Below the pieces are notes generated by a model, which did not search any database, was not told where the DNA came from, and was given only the letters and a program-made list of their open reading frames with translations. Both the position numbers and the translations under genes were made by a program. This document shows positions 51,253 through 61,180 of a stretch of DNA of 64,000 nucleotides, in pieces (position 1 is the first letter of the stretch; each line of letters opens with the position of its first letter). This DNA is from Niveispirillum sp943370215. Lineage in GTDB: Bacteria; Pseudomonadota; Alphaproteobacteria; Azospirillales; Azospirillaceae. The stretch covers positions 4,780 to 68,779 of the forward strand of contig CALRQC020000032.1 in the NCBI GenBank assembly GCA_943370215.1. The letters are read 5' to 3'.

Positions 51253-52026
51253 ATGTCTGCCATCGATCTTGTCCCTTTTGTCGAACTGGCGATCCGTTGC
51301 GCCGATGCCGCCGGTGCTGTTGCTCGCCGGCATTACCGCACGCCGGTTGCGGTGGATGTGAAGGCCGACGATTCCCCCGTGACCATTGCGGACCGGGAGG
51401 TCGAAACGGCGATCCGGGCCATCCTGGCAGAGGTACGGCCACAGGATGGAATCCTCGGAGAGGAACATGGCAGCCGCGATCTAAATGCTGAATATGTCTG
51501 GGTGATCGACCCAATCGACGGTACGAAATCATTCATCACCGGCCGCCCCCTCTTCACTACCCTGATCGCCTTGCTGCATCGGGGCGTACCGGTGCTGGGG
51601 ATCATCGATCAACCTGTGATCGGGGACCGTTGGGTTGGGGTCAAGGGACAGCCCACGACCTTGAATGGTCAACCGATTCGCACCCGTCCCTGCCCCAACA
51701 TCGCGCTCGCCACCCAGGCAGCGACGATGCCTTTCAGCCATACGGAATTTCGTCTGACCGAAGCGGCCAGCCGTTACATGGTCTGGGGGGGCGATGCTTA
51801 TGCTTTCGGCCTGCTGGCAGCGGGCTTTATTGACCTGATGGTCGAAGCCGGATTGCAGCCCTATGACTGGGCGGCGCTGGTTGCTGTTATCGAAGGGGCG
51901 GGTGGCATCATCACCGATTGGGAAGGCCAGCCGCTACGCTTGGGTACCTGTGGCAATGTCGTCGCAGCCGGTGATCCCATCCTGCACGCCAAAGTGCTGG
52001 AGATGATCGGCCAGCGGGGAGGCTGA
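51253..52026 (+). CDS. hisN: Inositol-monophosphatase-family phosphatase, probable histidinol-phosphatase
   Basis: 257-residue Mg2+-dependent phosphatase. The motifs ADREVETAI, GEEHGSRD, WVIDPIDGTKSFI and LQPYDWAAL are characteristic of the IMPase family; the WVIDPIDGTKSF / GDAYAF form agrees with HisN-type histidinol phosphatases. Start ATG 51253 with GGAG upstream. The exact substrate is inferred. Confidence 0.9.
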   Translation: MSAIDLVPFVELAIRCADAAGAVARRHYRTPVAVDVKADDSPVTIADREVETAIRAILAEVRPQDGILGEEHGSRDLNAEYVWVIDPIDGTKSFITGRPLFTTLIALLHRGVPVLGIIDQPVIGDRWVGVKGQPTTLNGQPIRTRPCPNIALATQAATMPFSHTEFRLTEAASRYMVWGGDAYAFGLLAAGFIDLMVEAGLQPYDWAALVAVIEGAGGIITDWEGQPLRLGTCGNVVAAGDPILHAKVLEMIGQRGG

Positions 52027-52045
52027 TTGGCCGGCTGCCGCCGCC

Positions 52046-53998
52046 TTACTTATCCCCCATCACCACCTTGTCCCCCACCTCCCCCCGCTTCAGCCGGGCC
52101 AGATGCAGGGCGGTGGGGCCATCATCCGGCGCATCGGCAGCAAGGGCGGCAAAGGCCTCCAGCGCTGCCGGATCCCCGTTCGCCATCAAGCTATAGGCTT
52201 GCTGGTAACGGCGGATCACCGACGTTTGCGCTTGCTCGCTGGATAGCGGCTGGAACACGGCAATCGGCTCCGTTTTACCCTTCAGGACGATTTGGCCGAT
52301 GGGACGACGTGGTATATCGGGACAGCGCTCCGCAGCCACGCCGCTCATCGCCACGCGGGTGCCGAAATATTTGTTCAGCCCCTCCAGCCGTGCTGCGGTA
52401 TTCACCGCATCGCCCAGCGCCGTATATTCAAACCGCGCCTCCGCACCGAAATTGCCCACGCTGGCCGGGCCAGCGTGGACACCGATGCGGGTCATGCCAA
52501 AGGCCCGGCCGGCGGCAATTTCCGCTTCCAGGAAGGACTGGGCAAAGGCATCCAACTCCAGGGCACAGGCTACGGCACGGCTGGTGTGATCTTTTTGATC
52601 GCGCGGGGCATTGAACAGGGCAAAAACCGCATCACCAATGAATTTATCGACCGTTCCGCCATAACGGAAAACAACATTCACCATTCCATCAAGATACCGG
52701 TTCATCACATCGGATAGCGCCACCGCATCCATGCTCTCTGAAATGGTGGTGAAACCGGCAACGTCGGTGAAAATGTAGGACAGGTCGCGCCGTTTCGGGT
52801 CAAGCAGCAGCTTGGAAGGATCTTTCAGGATGTCATCCAGCAAAGCTGGTGAGAGATATTTGGAAAAGGCGGCCTGGATGAATTTCTTCTGCTCCCGCTC
52901 CTGCCGGCCGGCATGAAGATCGGATAGCCAGATTGCCAGACCAAATCCCAATGAAGGGGTGATGATCGGCAGCATCAAATTGGCATGGCGGAACAACAGC
53001 AAGGCGCCCAGCCAGATGCCGGTCATCACCAACAGCGATAGCCCCATCCGCATCCACAAGGCCACATCCAGCCTGCCCAATAACGCACCCACCAGGGCCG
53101 CCGCCAATGTCGCCAGAAGCGCGATCCCCACGCCCTGAACGGGCGGTTGCCGGCCTTCCAGCAACTGGGCGATCATGTGGGCATGGATCAAGGGCCCTGG
53201 CATCGTCGCCTGCCCTGGATCGGCGGCTGCACGAAATGGCGTGCCGTGCCTGTCCATGTCAGAAAGATCGGCCCCGACCACCACAATTTTGTTCTTGAAC
53301 CAGCCGGCCGGCAGGACGGAAATCATGTGGGACGCGAAGGTCCGGAAAGGAGGCGTGGCGCTATCTGTACGGCCATGCCATGCGACGGGTGTACCCTGAT
53401 CCAACGTCGGCGTCAGGCCCAATTTACCCAGCAGCGCCAGGGCTACCGGCGGGGCCGTGCCGTCCGCCGGATTGGGTTTGCCGACATAGATGGTGCGCAC
53501 GATGCCGTCATAGGGATCCTTTTCGAGATTAGCAGCCCCGCGTAAATCCGGCGGCAAAAAATCGTCCAGAAAGGCCGCCTGGGCCGCGGTCAGCCCCTCC
53601 GCCTTGCTACCATAGCTAGCAACCAAAGGCACACGCAGGGCCGCCATCACCTGCTTAAGCCGCGCATCCTTGGCCGGCTCGGTGGGGGTGTCGAGCAGAA
53701 TGTCGAAGAAGATGGCCCTTACGCCCTTCTGCTCCAGACTCAACAACAGATTGGCCAGAAACTCCCGATCGATGGGGGAACGATAGGGAAAATGACTGAC
53801 TGTCTCTTCATTGATGGCAACGAAGACGATATCCGGTTGCTGCGGTTCCGCTGGCAATAGGGTGGCAATGCGGAAATCCGCCAGCCACGTTTCCAGCGAT
53901 GCCAGAAAGGGCATGAAACGCCCCAGGGCCACGGGCAACAAGGTGGCAGCGAGGGTCAGGCCCAAGATCACCGCCCAACGGCGCAAGGCTGCGGACAT
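52046..53998 (-). CDS. CHASE2-domain class III adenylate/guanylate cyclase
   Basis: 650-residue membrane cyclase. An N-terminal helix leads to a periplasmic CHASE2 sensor (about 30-290, with PDIVFVAINEETVSHFPYRS split as IVFVAINEETVSHF), three membrane helices (about 295-370), and a class III cyclase domain. Metal aspartates are in SYIFTDVAGFTT and KFIGDAVFALFN, and GDAVNTAARLEG supplies the transition-state Asn and Arg. The Lys in GTVDKFIGD favours ATP over GTP. The extracellular signal is unknown. Confidence 0.94.
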   Translation of the reverse strand: MSAALRRWAVILGLTLAATLLPVALGRFMPFLASLETWLADFRIATLLPAEPQQPDIVFVAINEETVSHFPYRSPIDREFLANLLLSLEQKGVRAIFFDILLDTPTEPAKDARLKQVMAALRVPLVASYGSKAEGLTAAQAAFLDDFLPPDLRGAANLEKDPYDGIVRTIYVGKPNPADGTAPPVALALLGKLGLTPTLDQGTPVAWHGRTDSATPPFRTFASHMISVLPAGWFKNKIVVVGADLSDMDRHGTPFRAAADPGQATMPGPLIHAHMIAQLLEGRQPPVQGVGIALLATLAAALVGALLGRLDVALWMRMGLSLLVMTGIWLGALLLFRHANLMLPIITPSLGFGLAIWLSDLHAGRQEREQKKFIQAAFSKYLSPALLDDILKDPSKLLLDPKRRDLSYIFTDVAGFTTISESMDAVALSDVMNRYLDGMVNVVFRYGGTVDKFIGDAVFALFNAPRDQKDHTSRAVACALELDAFAQSFLEAEIAAGRAFGMTRIGVHAGPASVGNFGAEARFEYTALGDAVNTAARLEGLNKYFGTRVAMSGVAAERCPDIPRRPIGQIVLKGKTEPIAVFQPLSSEQAQTSVIRRYQQAYSLMANGDPAALEAFAALAADAPDDGPTALHLARLKRGEVGDKVVMGDK

Positions 53999-54191
53999 CT
54001 TACTTCCCTGTCAACCTGTCAGCGTTCGGCAGGATAAGGAAACCACCGATGCGGTCGCAACGGGCTTTCCATGGGTCAATTATTCTACCCAAAGGGAATA
54101 GCACGAACGGCATTGACCCGGAATGTATAAGCTATTCAACCCAGGTTGTTCTGCGCCGGGATAAAGAATGTCAAAAAGCTCATCTCTCCGG

Positions 54192-55562
54192 TCAGGCGGC
54201 CCGGGTCAGACTCTCGATGACACGGCGCACACCGCTACGCAGAGATTCTGCCTGACGGCTCAGCTCAGTGGAAGCGCTCGTCAGTTGATCCGCTGTTTCC
54301 CCCACCATTGCGGAGGCAGCGGTCACGCCCGTTACATTGCTGGCCACCGTCGCGGTGGCCGATGCGGCGTGCCGAACATTGCGGGTGATCTCTTCCGTGG
54401 CAGCACCCTGCTGCTCCACCGCTGCGGCAATGGTACCGGCAATATGGTCCATATCGCGGATCGTATGCTCAATGGCAGTGATGGCATCCATGGCGCTGGA
54501 CATGCGATTTTGCATCTCACCCACTTGGCGTACAATATCTTCCGTCGCCCTGGCCGTCTGTTGCGCCAGTTGCTTCACCTCCCCCGCCACAACCGCGAAG
54601 CCTTTCCCGGCCTCCCCCGCCCTTGCGGCTTCGATGGTGGCGTTGAGTGCCAGCAGGTTGGTCTGGCTGGCAATCTCATTGATCAAATCGACCACCTGAT
54701 TGATACGGGCGGCGGCTTCGGCAAGTTCATGCATACTGCTATCAACCGTCCCCACCTCGTCCACGGCAGCATGGGCAACCTGGGTGGACTGGACGACCTG
54801 GGCGGTGATTTCGTGGATGGCCCCGTTCAATTGTTCTGAAGCGGCAGCGACATGGTTGACATTATCGGTGGCCTGACCGGCAGCATCACCCGCCGCCGAG
54901 GCGCGATCATTGGTTTCATCCGCTGTTCGTTTCATGGCCTGGGCATTGGTATCCAGCCGCTCAGCGGCGGCCGCCACCCCGTCCACCATGGAGCGAACAT
55001 GCGCGTCCAATTCACCGGCGATTTCCAACAGCCGGCGGTTATGGCGTTCGGCGTTTTCTTCCAGATACGTGCTGATGACCAGATCCATATCCAGCATCAC
55101 AGCCAGATTCACCGCCCGCATCACCTCTGCCAGATGCGCTGTGGTGGCACGTTGGCGCCAAGGAAACAGAAACCAACCGCGCGGCTGGTTATTCAGCAGG
55201 GCTGCGTAAAGACGGGAGAGGGTCAAGGCATAGCCGCCAAGATACCATTGCGGCTCCAATCCCAGGGCGCTGTGCACGCGCCCAATGGCACGCACACTGT
55301 TGAAATAGCTGGGGCCGAAATCACCGGAAAACAGGTTCAGCCAATGTTTCAACTGCTTTTGCTTGGCATGGGTCATGGCCGCATCATCACGGAACATCCG
55401 GGACATGTTCGGCCAAGCACGAAGATCGGAATAAAATGCCTCGATGATACCGGGCAGAAGCTTGGCAATATCCGCCCTCACCCCAGCCAATGTGGCGCAA
55501 GTTGCGGCATCAATGCCAAGAAACCGTAATCTCTCTTCCTGTTCCTGTACCCGATCCTGCAT
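54192..55562 (-). CDS. Globin-coupled methyl-accepting chemotaxis protein
   Basis: Soluble HemAT-like sensor of about 456 residues: an N-terminal protoglobin-like domain with proximal His in AIGRVHSALGLEPQWYLGGY, then a coiled coil and a methyl-accepting signalling domain with the hairpin tip INEIASQTNLLALNATIEAA. No membrane segment or HAMP domain is visible. It likely senses O2 and steers taxis. The start is uncertain: 55562 (MQDRVQEQEE) has a G-run upstream, and ATGs at 55568, 55586 and 55619 are also in frame. Confidence 0.93.
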   Translation of the reverse strand: MQDRVQEQEERLRFLGIDAATCATLAGVRADIAKLLPGIIEAFYSDLRAWPNMSRMFRDDAAMTHAKQKQLKHWLNLFSGDFGPSYFNSVRAIGRVHSALGLEPQWYLGGYALTLSRLYAALLNNQPRGWFLFPWRQRATTAHLAEVMRAVNLAVMLDMDLVISTYLEENAERHNRRLLEIAGELDAHVRSMVDGVAAAAERLDTNAQAMKRTADETNDRASAAGDAAGQATDNVNHVAAASEQLNGAIHEITAQVVQSTQVAHAAVDEVGTVDSSMHELAEAAARINQVVDLINEIASQTNLLALNATIEAARAGEAGKGFAVVAGEVKQLAQQTARATEDIVRQVGEMQNRMSSAMDAITAIEHTIRDMDHIAGTIAAAVEQQGAATEEITRNVRHAASATATVASNVTGVTAASAMVGETADQLTSASTELSRQAESLRSGVRRVIESLTRAA

Positions 55563-55828
55563 TCCCATCCCCCCAGCCCCAGTCATAGATCCAACTTTGA
55601 TGCCAGATTCGATCTTCATTGTGCGTTTACACGCAATCATTTGCAGACCTTATCGTCTGGATCGTAACTAGCAATGACTTTCTCTCCACCTAGCCATTCA
55701 ATGAACAGCAGGTGGGGAAAATTGTTTGTAAACCTATTGGGGTCTGGCGACAGATCGGTAAAGGGGGGACGCTTTGAAAGGGAAATCTCACGCCTGTTTC
55801 CAACAGCATGAGGTAGGGGAAAGGCGAA

Positions 55829-56461
55829 TCAGCCCCGACCAACAGTCTCTATGAAGGCGAGCAGCGGTGCCCAGTCCGCCTTGGCGTCGGCAACCCGCTT
55901 GGTCTTGATATCGAACAGGCTCAATCCTTCCGAAGCAAGATCAGGGTAAAGCTGGCTGTCCCGCAGCCGCGCCGCCACCTGATGGCCAACATCGGACAAG
56001 AACAGGTCAAGCCTGTCCGCGGCCTTGGTGCGGGGCCGCAAACGGTTGCCAACCACCGCCACCGGTACCTTGTTCTTGCGGATGGATTTAAGCTCATCCA
56101 GCTTCTTCAGGAAACGGGCGGTTGCCGCCTCATCAAACGCGCCAGGCAACAGGGGCAGCACCACCACATCCGCCATGCGAACCAGTTCTTCCACTTCCTT
56201 GGGACGCATGGCTGCGGGCACGTCAATCACCAGACGCCCCGGCTTGGCCGGCACGTCGCCCAGCGACTTGGTCCAATCCTCTGCGACAATGGGGGCCGCC
56301 GTTTCCGGCCGCCGCTTCAGCCAGCCAAGTGCGGATTTCTGCTTATCCATCTCTGCCAGGATGGTGTGATGGCCGCTGGCGGCGAAAGCTGCCGCCAAAT
56401 GGGTGGAGATGGTGGTCTTGCCAACACCCCCTTTTATATTGCTGACAAGAACTGTAAGCAT
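55829..56461 (-). CDS. ParA/MinD-family ATPase
   Basis: 210-residue P-loop ATPase with the deviant Walker A motif KGGVGKTT at residues 10-17, a shortened switch region (LAEMDKQKSALGWL) and the Walker B-like RLVIDVPAAMRPK. It resembles chromosomal ParA-like positioning proteins used for cargo localisation. No ParB partner is nearby, so it is unlikely to be the chromosome-partition pair. Next gene is a CYTH-CHAD protein, but a functional link is not evident. Confidence 0.9.
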   Translation of the reverse strand: MLTVLVSNIKGGVGKTTISTHLAAAFAASGHHTILAEMDKQKSALGWLKRRPETAAPIVAEDWTKSLGDVPAKPGRLVIDVPAAMRPKEVEELVRMADVVVLPLLPGAFDEAATARFLKKLDELKSIRKNKVPVAVVGNRLRPRTKAADRLDLFLSDVGHQVAARLRDSQLYPDLASEGLSLFDIKTKRVADAKADWAPLLAFIETVGRG

Positions 56462-56487
56462 TGTCCATCAACCCTTTGATTTTTCTG

Positions 56488-58074
56488 TTAAATAAGTGTC
56501 GCGCCGTCGGTATTCTCGGCCGGTTCCCGCCAGAAGGGTTTAGTATCGGCGAAACGACGCCAATCCTCCACCACCCCGGCCTCCATATCGTGCAGTCCAC
56601 GGGCGTGCCAGCCCGTAACCAGCCCTGCCCCGTGTTGCCAGCCCTTAGTAGCCGGTCCGGTGGCCGTCTCCTCCAACTCCCGCATCAGCTTGGTCACTGT
56701 GGCAACATCCTGGAGATGACCCAGCTTGTCCTGCAGGCCAGAAAGATCCTCCAGGAAACGACGCACAGCGCGTTGATCAAACAAACTTCTAAAAAAATCA
56801 GCAGCATACCGGAGTTTCTTCAAGGCAATTCGTAACTCATGCCGTTCCGCCGGCTCCGCATGGGCAAAGCCACGACCGCGTTTGCGGGCCTGCTTGTAAC
56901 GCTTGGTGAGCAGCGCCCCCGCCATCTCCGACGCCGGTCGCAGCAGTAAGGCTGAACGTTCGCTGACCGGCTGGTTGCGCCATCCCCGCCCATCCACCCA
57001 GGCCGCCAGTTCCAGCAGCAAGCTGGTATAGCGGGGAGACAAAATGGCTTCCCGCACGGCTTTATAGCCAGCGGCATGGGCATCCCGCGCTGCCTTTTCC
57101 AAGGCCACCAGACCTGGGTGACCCGCCAAGGCATTGGCAACAGGCGGCAAAAGCTCACCCAGGAACACATCCCACTCACGCGCAGCCCCCAGGCTGCCGG
57201 CCAACCATTTCACCCCTGGGACCAGCGTTTCCTGCTGGTCTGCCGGGATGAAGGGCCGGAAAATCTGGAAACTGGAACGTAGCCGGCGCAGCGCGACGCG
57301 CATCTGATGCACGCCTTCCGGGTCTTCGCCCCCCAGAGCCGCCGCCTGATTGGCCAACATGTGGGTCAGGCAGTGCCGCACGACGCTGGCCAGCGCCTCT
57401 TCCACCGTCGTGTCTTCTTCCAAGGTCAGCTTGTCGGCCTTGCGGGTGGTCAACGTCCCCCCATCCGCCAGCGCATAGCCGCGGGCGGACTTGGTTTCCA
57501 TCTCCAACCGCACTGGGAGAGTGGCGTGGATGGTTCGGGCCAGATTGTAAAGCGCCAGCGTATCGTCGCCTTCCACCAGTTCCAGTTCCAGCTCGTTGAT
57601 CGGCAGACTGGCGCCGACAGGGGTGACGATCTCCCCTTGATCGATCGCCACCTCGATCCGCACCCCCGGTGCGGGGGTTAGCAGGCGTACCTGACGGCGA
57701 ATACGTGTTTCAAACACCGGCTCCAGCTCGTCCGCCGTCAGCAGGCCAAGGGGAGCCAGCACGGTGGGATCAGGCAAGGCCGCCAGATCGGGACGGGGTG
57801 CTGCTACCGGCACCTCCCACTCCCCCCGCACCAGGGCACCGATGCCCGGTGGCGGGGCCGACTTCAACGTCTGTACCAGCTTCTTGCCCTGGCGTCGTAC
57901 CCGCAGGGAGAGACCGTGCGCCTGCAGGCGACGATCGGCCGTATCAAAATAAAGACTATCCAGCAGCTTGGCGGTCGGCTTTCCCTCATCCGGAGAGAGG
58001 ACAGGCAGTTTGCGCAGCCGATCCATATCCTCTGCGGCGACGGAGAGTTTCAGTTCGATTTCGCGCGGCGACAT
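56488..58074 (-). CDS. CYTH-CHAD domain protein (inorganic triphosphatase-like)
   Basis: 528-residue protein. Residues 1-200 are a CYTH domain with the catalytic EIELKLSV motif (ExExK), predicted to hydrolyse tripolyphosphate. Residues about 220-500 are a CHAD domain with conserved histidines (VHQMRVALRRLRS, RHELRIALKKLRY) that bind polyphosphate. No signal or membrane segment is seen. The family links to phosphate/polyphosphate metabolism; biological role here is unknown. Confidence 0.92.
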   Translation of the reverse strand: MSPREIELKLSVAAEDMDRLRKLPVLSPDEGKPTAKLLDSLYFDTADRRLQAHGLSLRVRRQGKKLVQTLKSAPPPGIGALVRGEWEVPVAAPRPDLAALPDPTVLAPLGLLTADELEPVFETRIRRQVRLLTPAPGVRIEVAIDQGEIVTPVGASLPINELELELVEGDDTLALYNLARTIHATLPVRLEMETKSARGYALADGGTLTTRKADKLTLEEDTTVEEALASVVRHCLTHMLANQAAALGGEDPEGVHQMRVALRRLRSSFQIFRPFIPADQQETLVPGVKWLAGSLGAAREWDVFLGELLPPVANALAGHPGLVALEKAARDAHAAGYKAVREAILSPRYTSLLLELAAWVDGRGWRNQPVSERSALLLRPASEMAGALLTKRYKQARKRGRGFAHAEPAERHELRIALKKLRYAADFFRSLFDQRAVRRFLEDLSGLQDKLGHLQDVATVTKLMRELEETATGPATKGWQHGAGLVTGWHARGLHDMEAGVVEDWRRFADTKPFWREPAENTDGATLI

Positions 58075-58105
58075 GACAGCTCTTGAGCTTTTGATTCCAT
58101 CGAGA

Positions 58106-58150
58106 AAAAGCCCGCACCACCGGGGGATTCTCCACCAAGGTCGGGCTTTT
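58106..58150. promoter_or_regulatory. Imperfect inverted repeat in the pgk leader region
   Basis: AAAAGCCCG (58106-58114) followed by ACC pairs with GGT and CGGGCTTTT (58139-58150), with one bulged base and a loop of about 20 nt. It is 183 bp upstream of pgk, and a plus-strand T-run follows it. It could end a short upstream transcript; no function can be proven. Confidence 0.4.
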
Positions 58151-58332
58151 ACGACAGAACGATGACAAGCCTGTGAAACGCTGTCTATCGCAGAGCGTGA
58201 ATTTTTTATGAGCCTCTATGTGTAATCGTACTTTTCGCCCCGTTGAAGACGGGAAATTTTTGTGCTTCCCTCCGCCCGCCTCCTGCGCAGTCCTTTGCGC
58301 TGGCCATACCATCCGAACCGGGGAAATCCGTT

Positions 58333-59529
58333 ATGCGCTTCCAGACCCTCGACACCATTGATGTCGCCGGCAAGACCGTCCTCGTCCGCGCGGACCTGAA
58401 CGTGCCCGTGGCCGACGGGAAGGTGACGGATACGACCCGCATCGATCGGTTGATCCCCACCTTGAAGGAAATCGCCGCCAAGGGCGCCAAGGTGGTGGTG
58501 ATGTCGCATTTTGGCCGCCCCAAGAACGGGCCGGACACCAAGAACAGCCTGCGCCAGGTGGTGCCGTCCGTGGCAGCGGCGCTGGGTGCGCCGGTTGCCT
58601 TTGCCGAGGATTGCGTCGGCGAAAAGGCCGCAGCGGCCATCGCCGCCCTGCCGGCCGGCGGCGTGCTGATTCTGGAAAATACCCGCTTCCATGCCGGCGA
58701 GGAAAAGAATGACGCCGAGCTGGCCAAGGCCATGGCGGCCCTGGGCGATATCTATGTGAATGACGCCTTCTCCTCCGCCCACCGCGCCCATGCCTCCACG
58801 GAAGGCATCGCCCATCTGCTGCCCAGCGCCGCTGGCCGGCTGATGCAGGCCGAACTGGAAGCGTTGGGCAAGGCATTGGCCGCCCCGGAACGCCCGGTGG
58901 CCGCCGTTGTCGGTGGTGCCAAAATCTCCAGCAAGCTGGAGCTGTTGCTGAACATGGTGTCCAAGGTGGACATGCTGGTGCTGGGTGGCGGCATGGCCAA
59001 CACCTTCCTGTTCGCCAAGGGCGTTTCCGTCGGCAAGTCGCTGTGCGAGGTCGATATGGCCGAGCAGGCCCGCGCCATCATGGCCAAGGCGGAAACCTCG
59101 GGCTGTGAGTTGCTGTTGCCTGTCGATGGCATGATGACCAAGGAGTTCAAGGCCGGTGCCGACCATCGGCTGGCCGACGTCACGGCCATTGCCGCCGACG
59201 AGATGATGCTGGATGTCGGGCCGAAGACGGTGGAATTCCTGTCCCTCAAGCTGCAGAACGCCAAAACCCTGGTCTGGAACGGGCCGATGGGAGCGTTTGA
59301 AATCCAGCCGTTTGACAGCGGCACCAATGCCGTTGCCGGTCTGGTCGCTGGCCTGACGCAGCAGGGCCGGCTGCTCTCCGTTGCCGGTGGTGGCGATACG
59401 GTGGCGGCCCTGGAACATGCCGGCGTGGCGGCTCAGTTCTCTTACGTCTCCACGGCCGGTGGCGCTTTCCTGGAATGGCTGGAAGGCAAGACGCTGCCGG
59501 GCGTCGCCGCCCTGGAGAAGCACGCCTGA
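58333..59529 (+). CDS. pgk: Phosphoglycerate kinase
   Basis: Glycolytic and Calvin-cycle kinase, 398 residues. Hallmarks are VLVRADLNVPV, MSHFGRPKNG, VNDAFSSAHRAHAST and GGGDTVAAL near the C-terminus. Start ATG 58333 (MRFQTLDTID). It has a 258-bp divergent leader from the CYTH-CHAD gene, with an inverted repeat at 58106-58150. The usual partner genes gap and fba are not in the window. Confidence 0.97.
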   Translation: MRFQTLDTIDVAGKTVLVRADLNVPVADGKVTDTTRIDRLIPTLKEIAAKGAKVVVMSHFGRPKNGPDTKNSLRQVVPSVAAALGAPVAFAEDCVGEKAAAAIAALPAGGVLILENTRFHAGEEKNDAELAKAMAALGDIYVNDAFSSAHRAHASTEGIAHLLPSAAGRLMQAELEALGKALAAPERPVAAVVGGAKISSKLELLLNMVSKVDMLVLGGGMANTFLFAKGVSVGKSLCEVDMAEQARAIMAKAETSGCELLLPVDGMMTKEFKAGADHRLADVTAIAADEMMLDVGPKTVEFLSLKLQNAKTLVWNGPMGAFEIQPFDSGTNAVAGLVAGLTQQGRLLSVAGGGDTVAALEHAGVAAQFSYVSTAGGAFLEWLEGKTLPGVAALEKHA

Positions 59530-59535
59530 CAATTG

Positions 59536-59566
59536 TTTGGCCGGCGGTCCCTGACCGCCGGCCAAA
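59536..59566 (+). terminator. Intrinsic terminator of pgk
   Basis: A perfect 13-bp stem (59536-59548 with 59554-59566) and 5-nt loop, 7 bp after the pgk stop and followed by ATCGTTTT. Strong GC stem; convergent with the YgjP-like gene. Confidence 0.8.
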
Positions 59567-59691
59567 TCGTTTTACTGCAACCTCACACGCGGCGGTGTTG
59601 GGCTGTCTGTGAACAGATACGATCGAACGCCGTCCCTTGCCCGGGCTATAACAACCGGGCGCCGGCTGATTTTCGATGGCATCTGCGCCAT

Positions 59692-60477
59692 TCACCCATA
59701 GGCATGTAGCCGTGCACCATTGACACGCAACCATTCCCGTGGCGCTTCCACGGCAGGTGTCAGGCTGGCACAAAGTTCCCAGAAACGCTGGGAATGGTTC
59801 ATTTCCTTCAGATGCGCCACCTCGTGAGCGACAACATAGTCAAACACGGCATCGGGCGCCAGGATCAGCCGCCAGCAGAAGGAAAGCCGGCCGCTGGCCG
59901 AACAACTGCCCCAACGTGATCTTGTGTCGCGTACCGAGATCCCCGCCACCTTGGCCCCCAGAGCAGCCGCTTTCACCCGAGCCCGTTCAGCCAATTGTCG
60001 GCGGGCCTCAGCTTTCAAGAAATCGCTGACGCGCCGGTTCAGAAAGGCGGGATCGCCACCGACCAGAAGCACGGACTGCCCGTCCTCTACCGTCAGGCGG
60101 GTAGCCAGACGCTGGTTCGGCCGGTGGCAGATGCGATACTCCACCCCGAGAATTGGCACCAATGCCCCATCCTGGAAGGCGAAGCGGGGCGGTATGGCCG
60201 ACAGGCGTTGCTGCAGCCATTCCAAATGGCGCCCGATGAATCGCTGGATATCGGCATCGGACACTTGCGGGGGGGTGGAGATGCGCACGACATTGCGCAC
60301 CTGATCCACCCGCATGGACAAGCGGCGAGAGCGGGCCGAAACACGCACCTCCACCGGCACCGGTACCGCCGTCAGCGCCATCAGGCGCGGGTTGGACAGA
60401 ACAGGCGTTCGCCGGCGCGTGGCCGATTTGGGCGCAACGGGCGTCTTGGAACGGTTGGGACGAAGAAAGGCAAACAT
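59692..60477 (-). CDS. YgjP/SprT-like zinc metallopeptidase
   Basis: 261-residue protein of the YgjP-like M48 metallopeptidase group. The zinc motif HEVAH is in VAHEVAHLKEMNHSQRFW, which supplies HExxH and a downstream His. GISVRDTRSRWGSCSASGRLSF is the other family signature. No signal peptide. Substrate unknown. Confidence 0.9.
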   Translation of the reverse strand: MFAFLRPNRSKTPVAPKSATRRRTPVLSNPRLMALTAVPVPVEVRVSARSRRLSMRVDQVRNVVRISTPPQVSDADIQRFIGRHLEWLQQRLSAIPPRFAFQDGALVPILGVEYRICHRPNQRLATRLTVEDGQSVLLVGGDPAFLNRRVSDFLKAEARRQLAERARVKAAALGAKVAGISVRDTRSRWGSCSASGRLSFCWRLILAPDAVFDYVVAHEVAHLKEMNHSQRFWELCASLTPAVEAPREWLRVNGARLHAYG

Positions 60478-61180
60478 TGCAGGTCCGGTCAGGGCAGCTT
60501 GTCCCTAACCTACCTGAACCGACAGCCATGGCAAATGTCGCAACGATGAAGCCTGACGACGGGTTTATGTTGGCCGCGCGCCGACAATAAAAATTGCCCG
60601 TGCGATACGGGGCCGTAGGGTGGCCCCAAGCATATTGGTTGACTGATGGGTCGGGCGGGCAGTGACGGCCGGTTGCAGCCAGACTACCACCCGTACCGGC
60701 TGGGGCCGCGCCTCGTAAAGATCGAGGCAAGACAGGCGGACCCGCTGCCCGGCCCTATGGTGTCAGAGCACGCTCAGGGGCCGCGAACAAACCGGATCGA
60801 CCACCACCTCCAGCACCGCCCCCAGGGTGATGCTCACGGAACGGCCGAAGGCCGGGCCGGTCGTTGTTCTTTTACCGTGAGTGGATCCTTTCAGCGCTAT
60901 TGGCTGGCGGCCCGGGCGGCGGGGCATCGGGTGCTGCTGACGGGGATTACGGCAACACCATGCCGAGTGCGCCCGGGCGCGGGGCACCGATGGCACTGTT
61001 GCGTCAGGGGCGGTTGTTGGCGCTGGCGCGGGAACTGGCCGGCTTCTGCGTCGATGGGGATGATTGGGAAAGCGGTCGCATTGCGCTGCCTTCTCCGTGA
61101 TAACCCCACAAGGAAGAAAGGCCCTGCGAAATTGGGTTTCGCAGGGCCTTTTATTTTGACTCAGAAGGATTGCCGCAGGA
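60478..61180. other. 700-bp region without a supportable gene
   Basis: Divergent upstream region of the YgjP-like gene running to the end of hyuB. Several frames are open because of high GC, including a plus-strand frame at 60864-61100 whose C-terminal part (ARELAGFCVDGDDWESG) looks faintly protein-like, but none has a recognised family, start signal or consistent codon bias. It may hold a decayed gene. A strong hairpin at 61120-61148 closes it. Confidence 0.5.
61120..61148. terminator. Bidirectional intrinsic terminator
   Basis: A 12-bp perfect stem (61120-61131 with 61137-61148) with a 5-nt loop, followed by TTTTATTTT on the plus strand and by TTTCTTCCTT on the minus strand. It lies 32 bp after the hyuB stop and is likely the terminator of the minus-strand hyuAB operon. 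Confidence 0.8.

Noticed and set aside
55829..56461. ParA of a chromosome or plasmid partition system
   Set aside because: No parB gene or parS-like repeats are adjacent, so only a general ParA/MinD-family assignment is justified.
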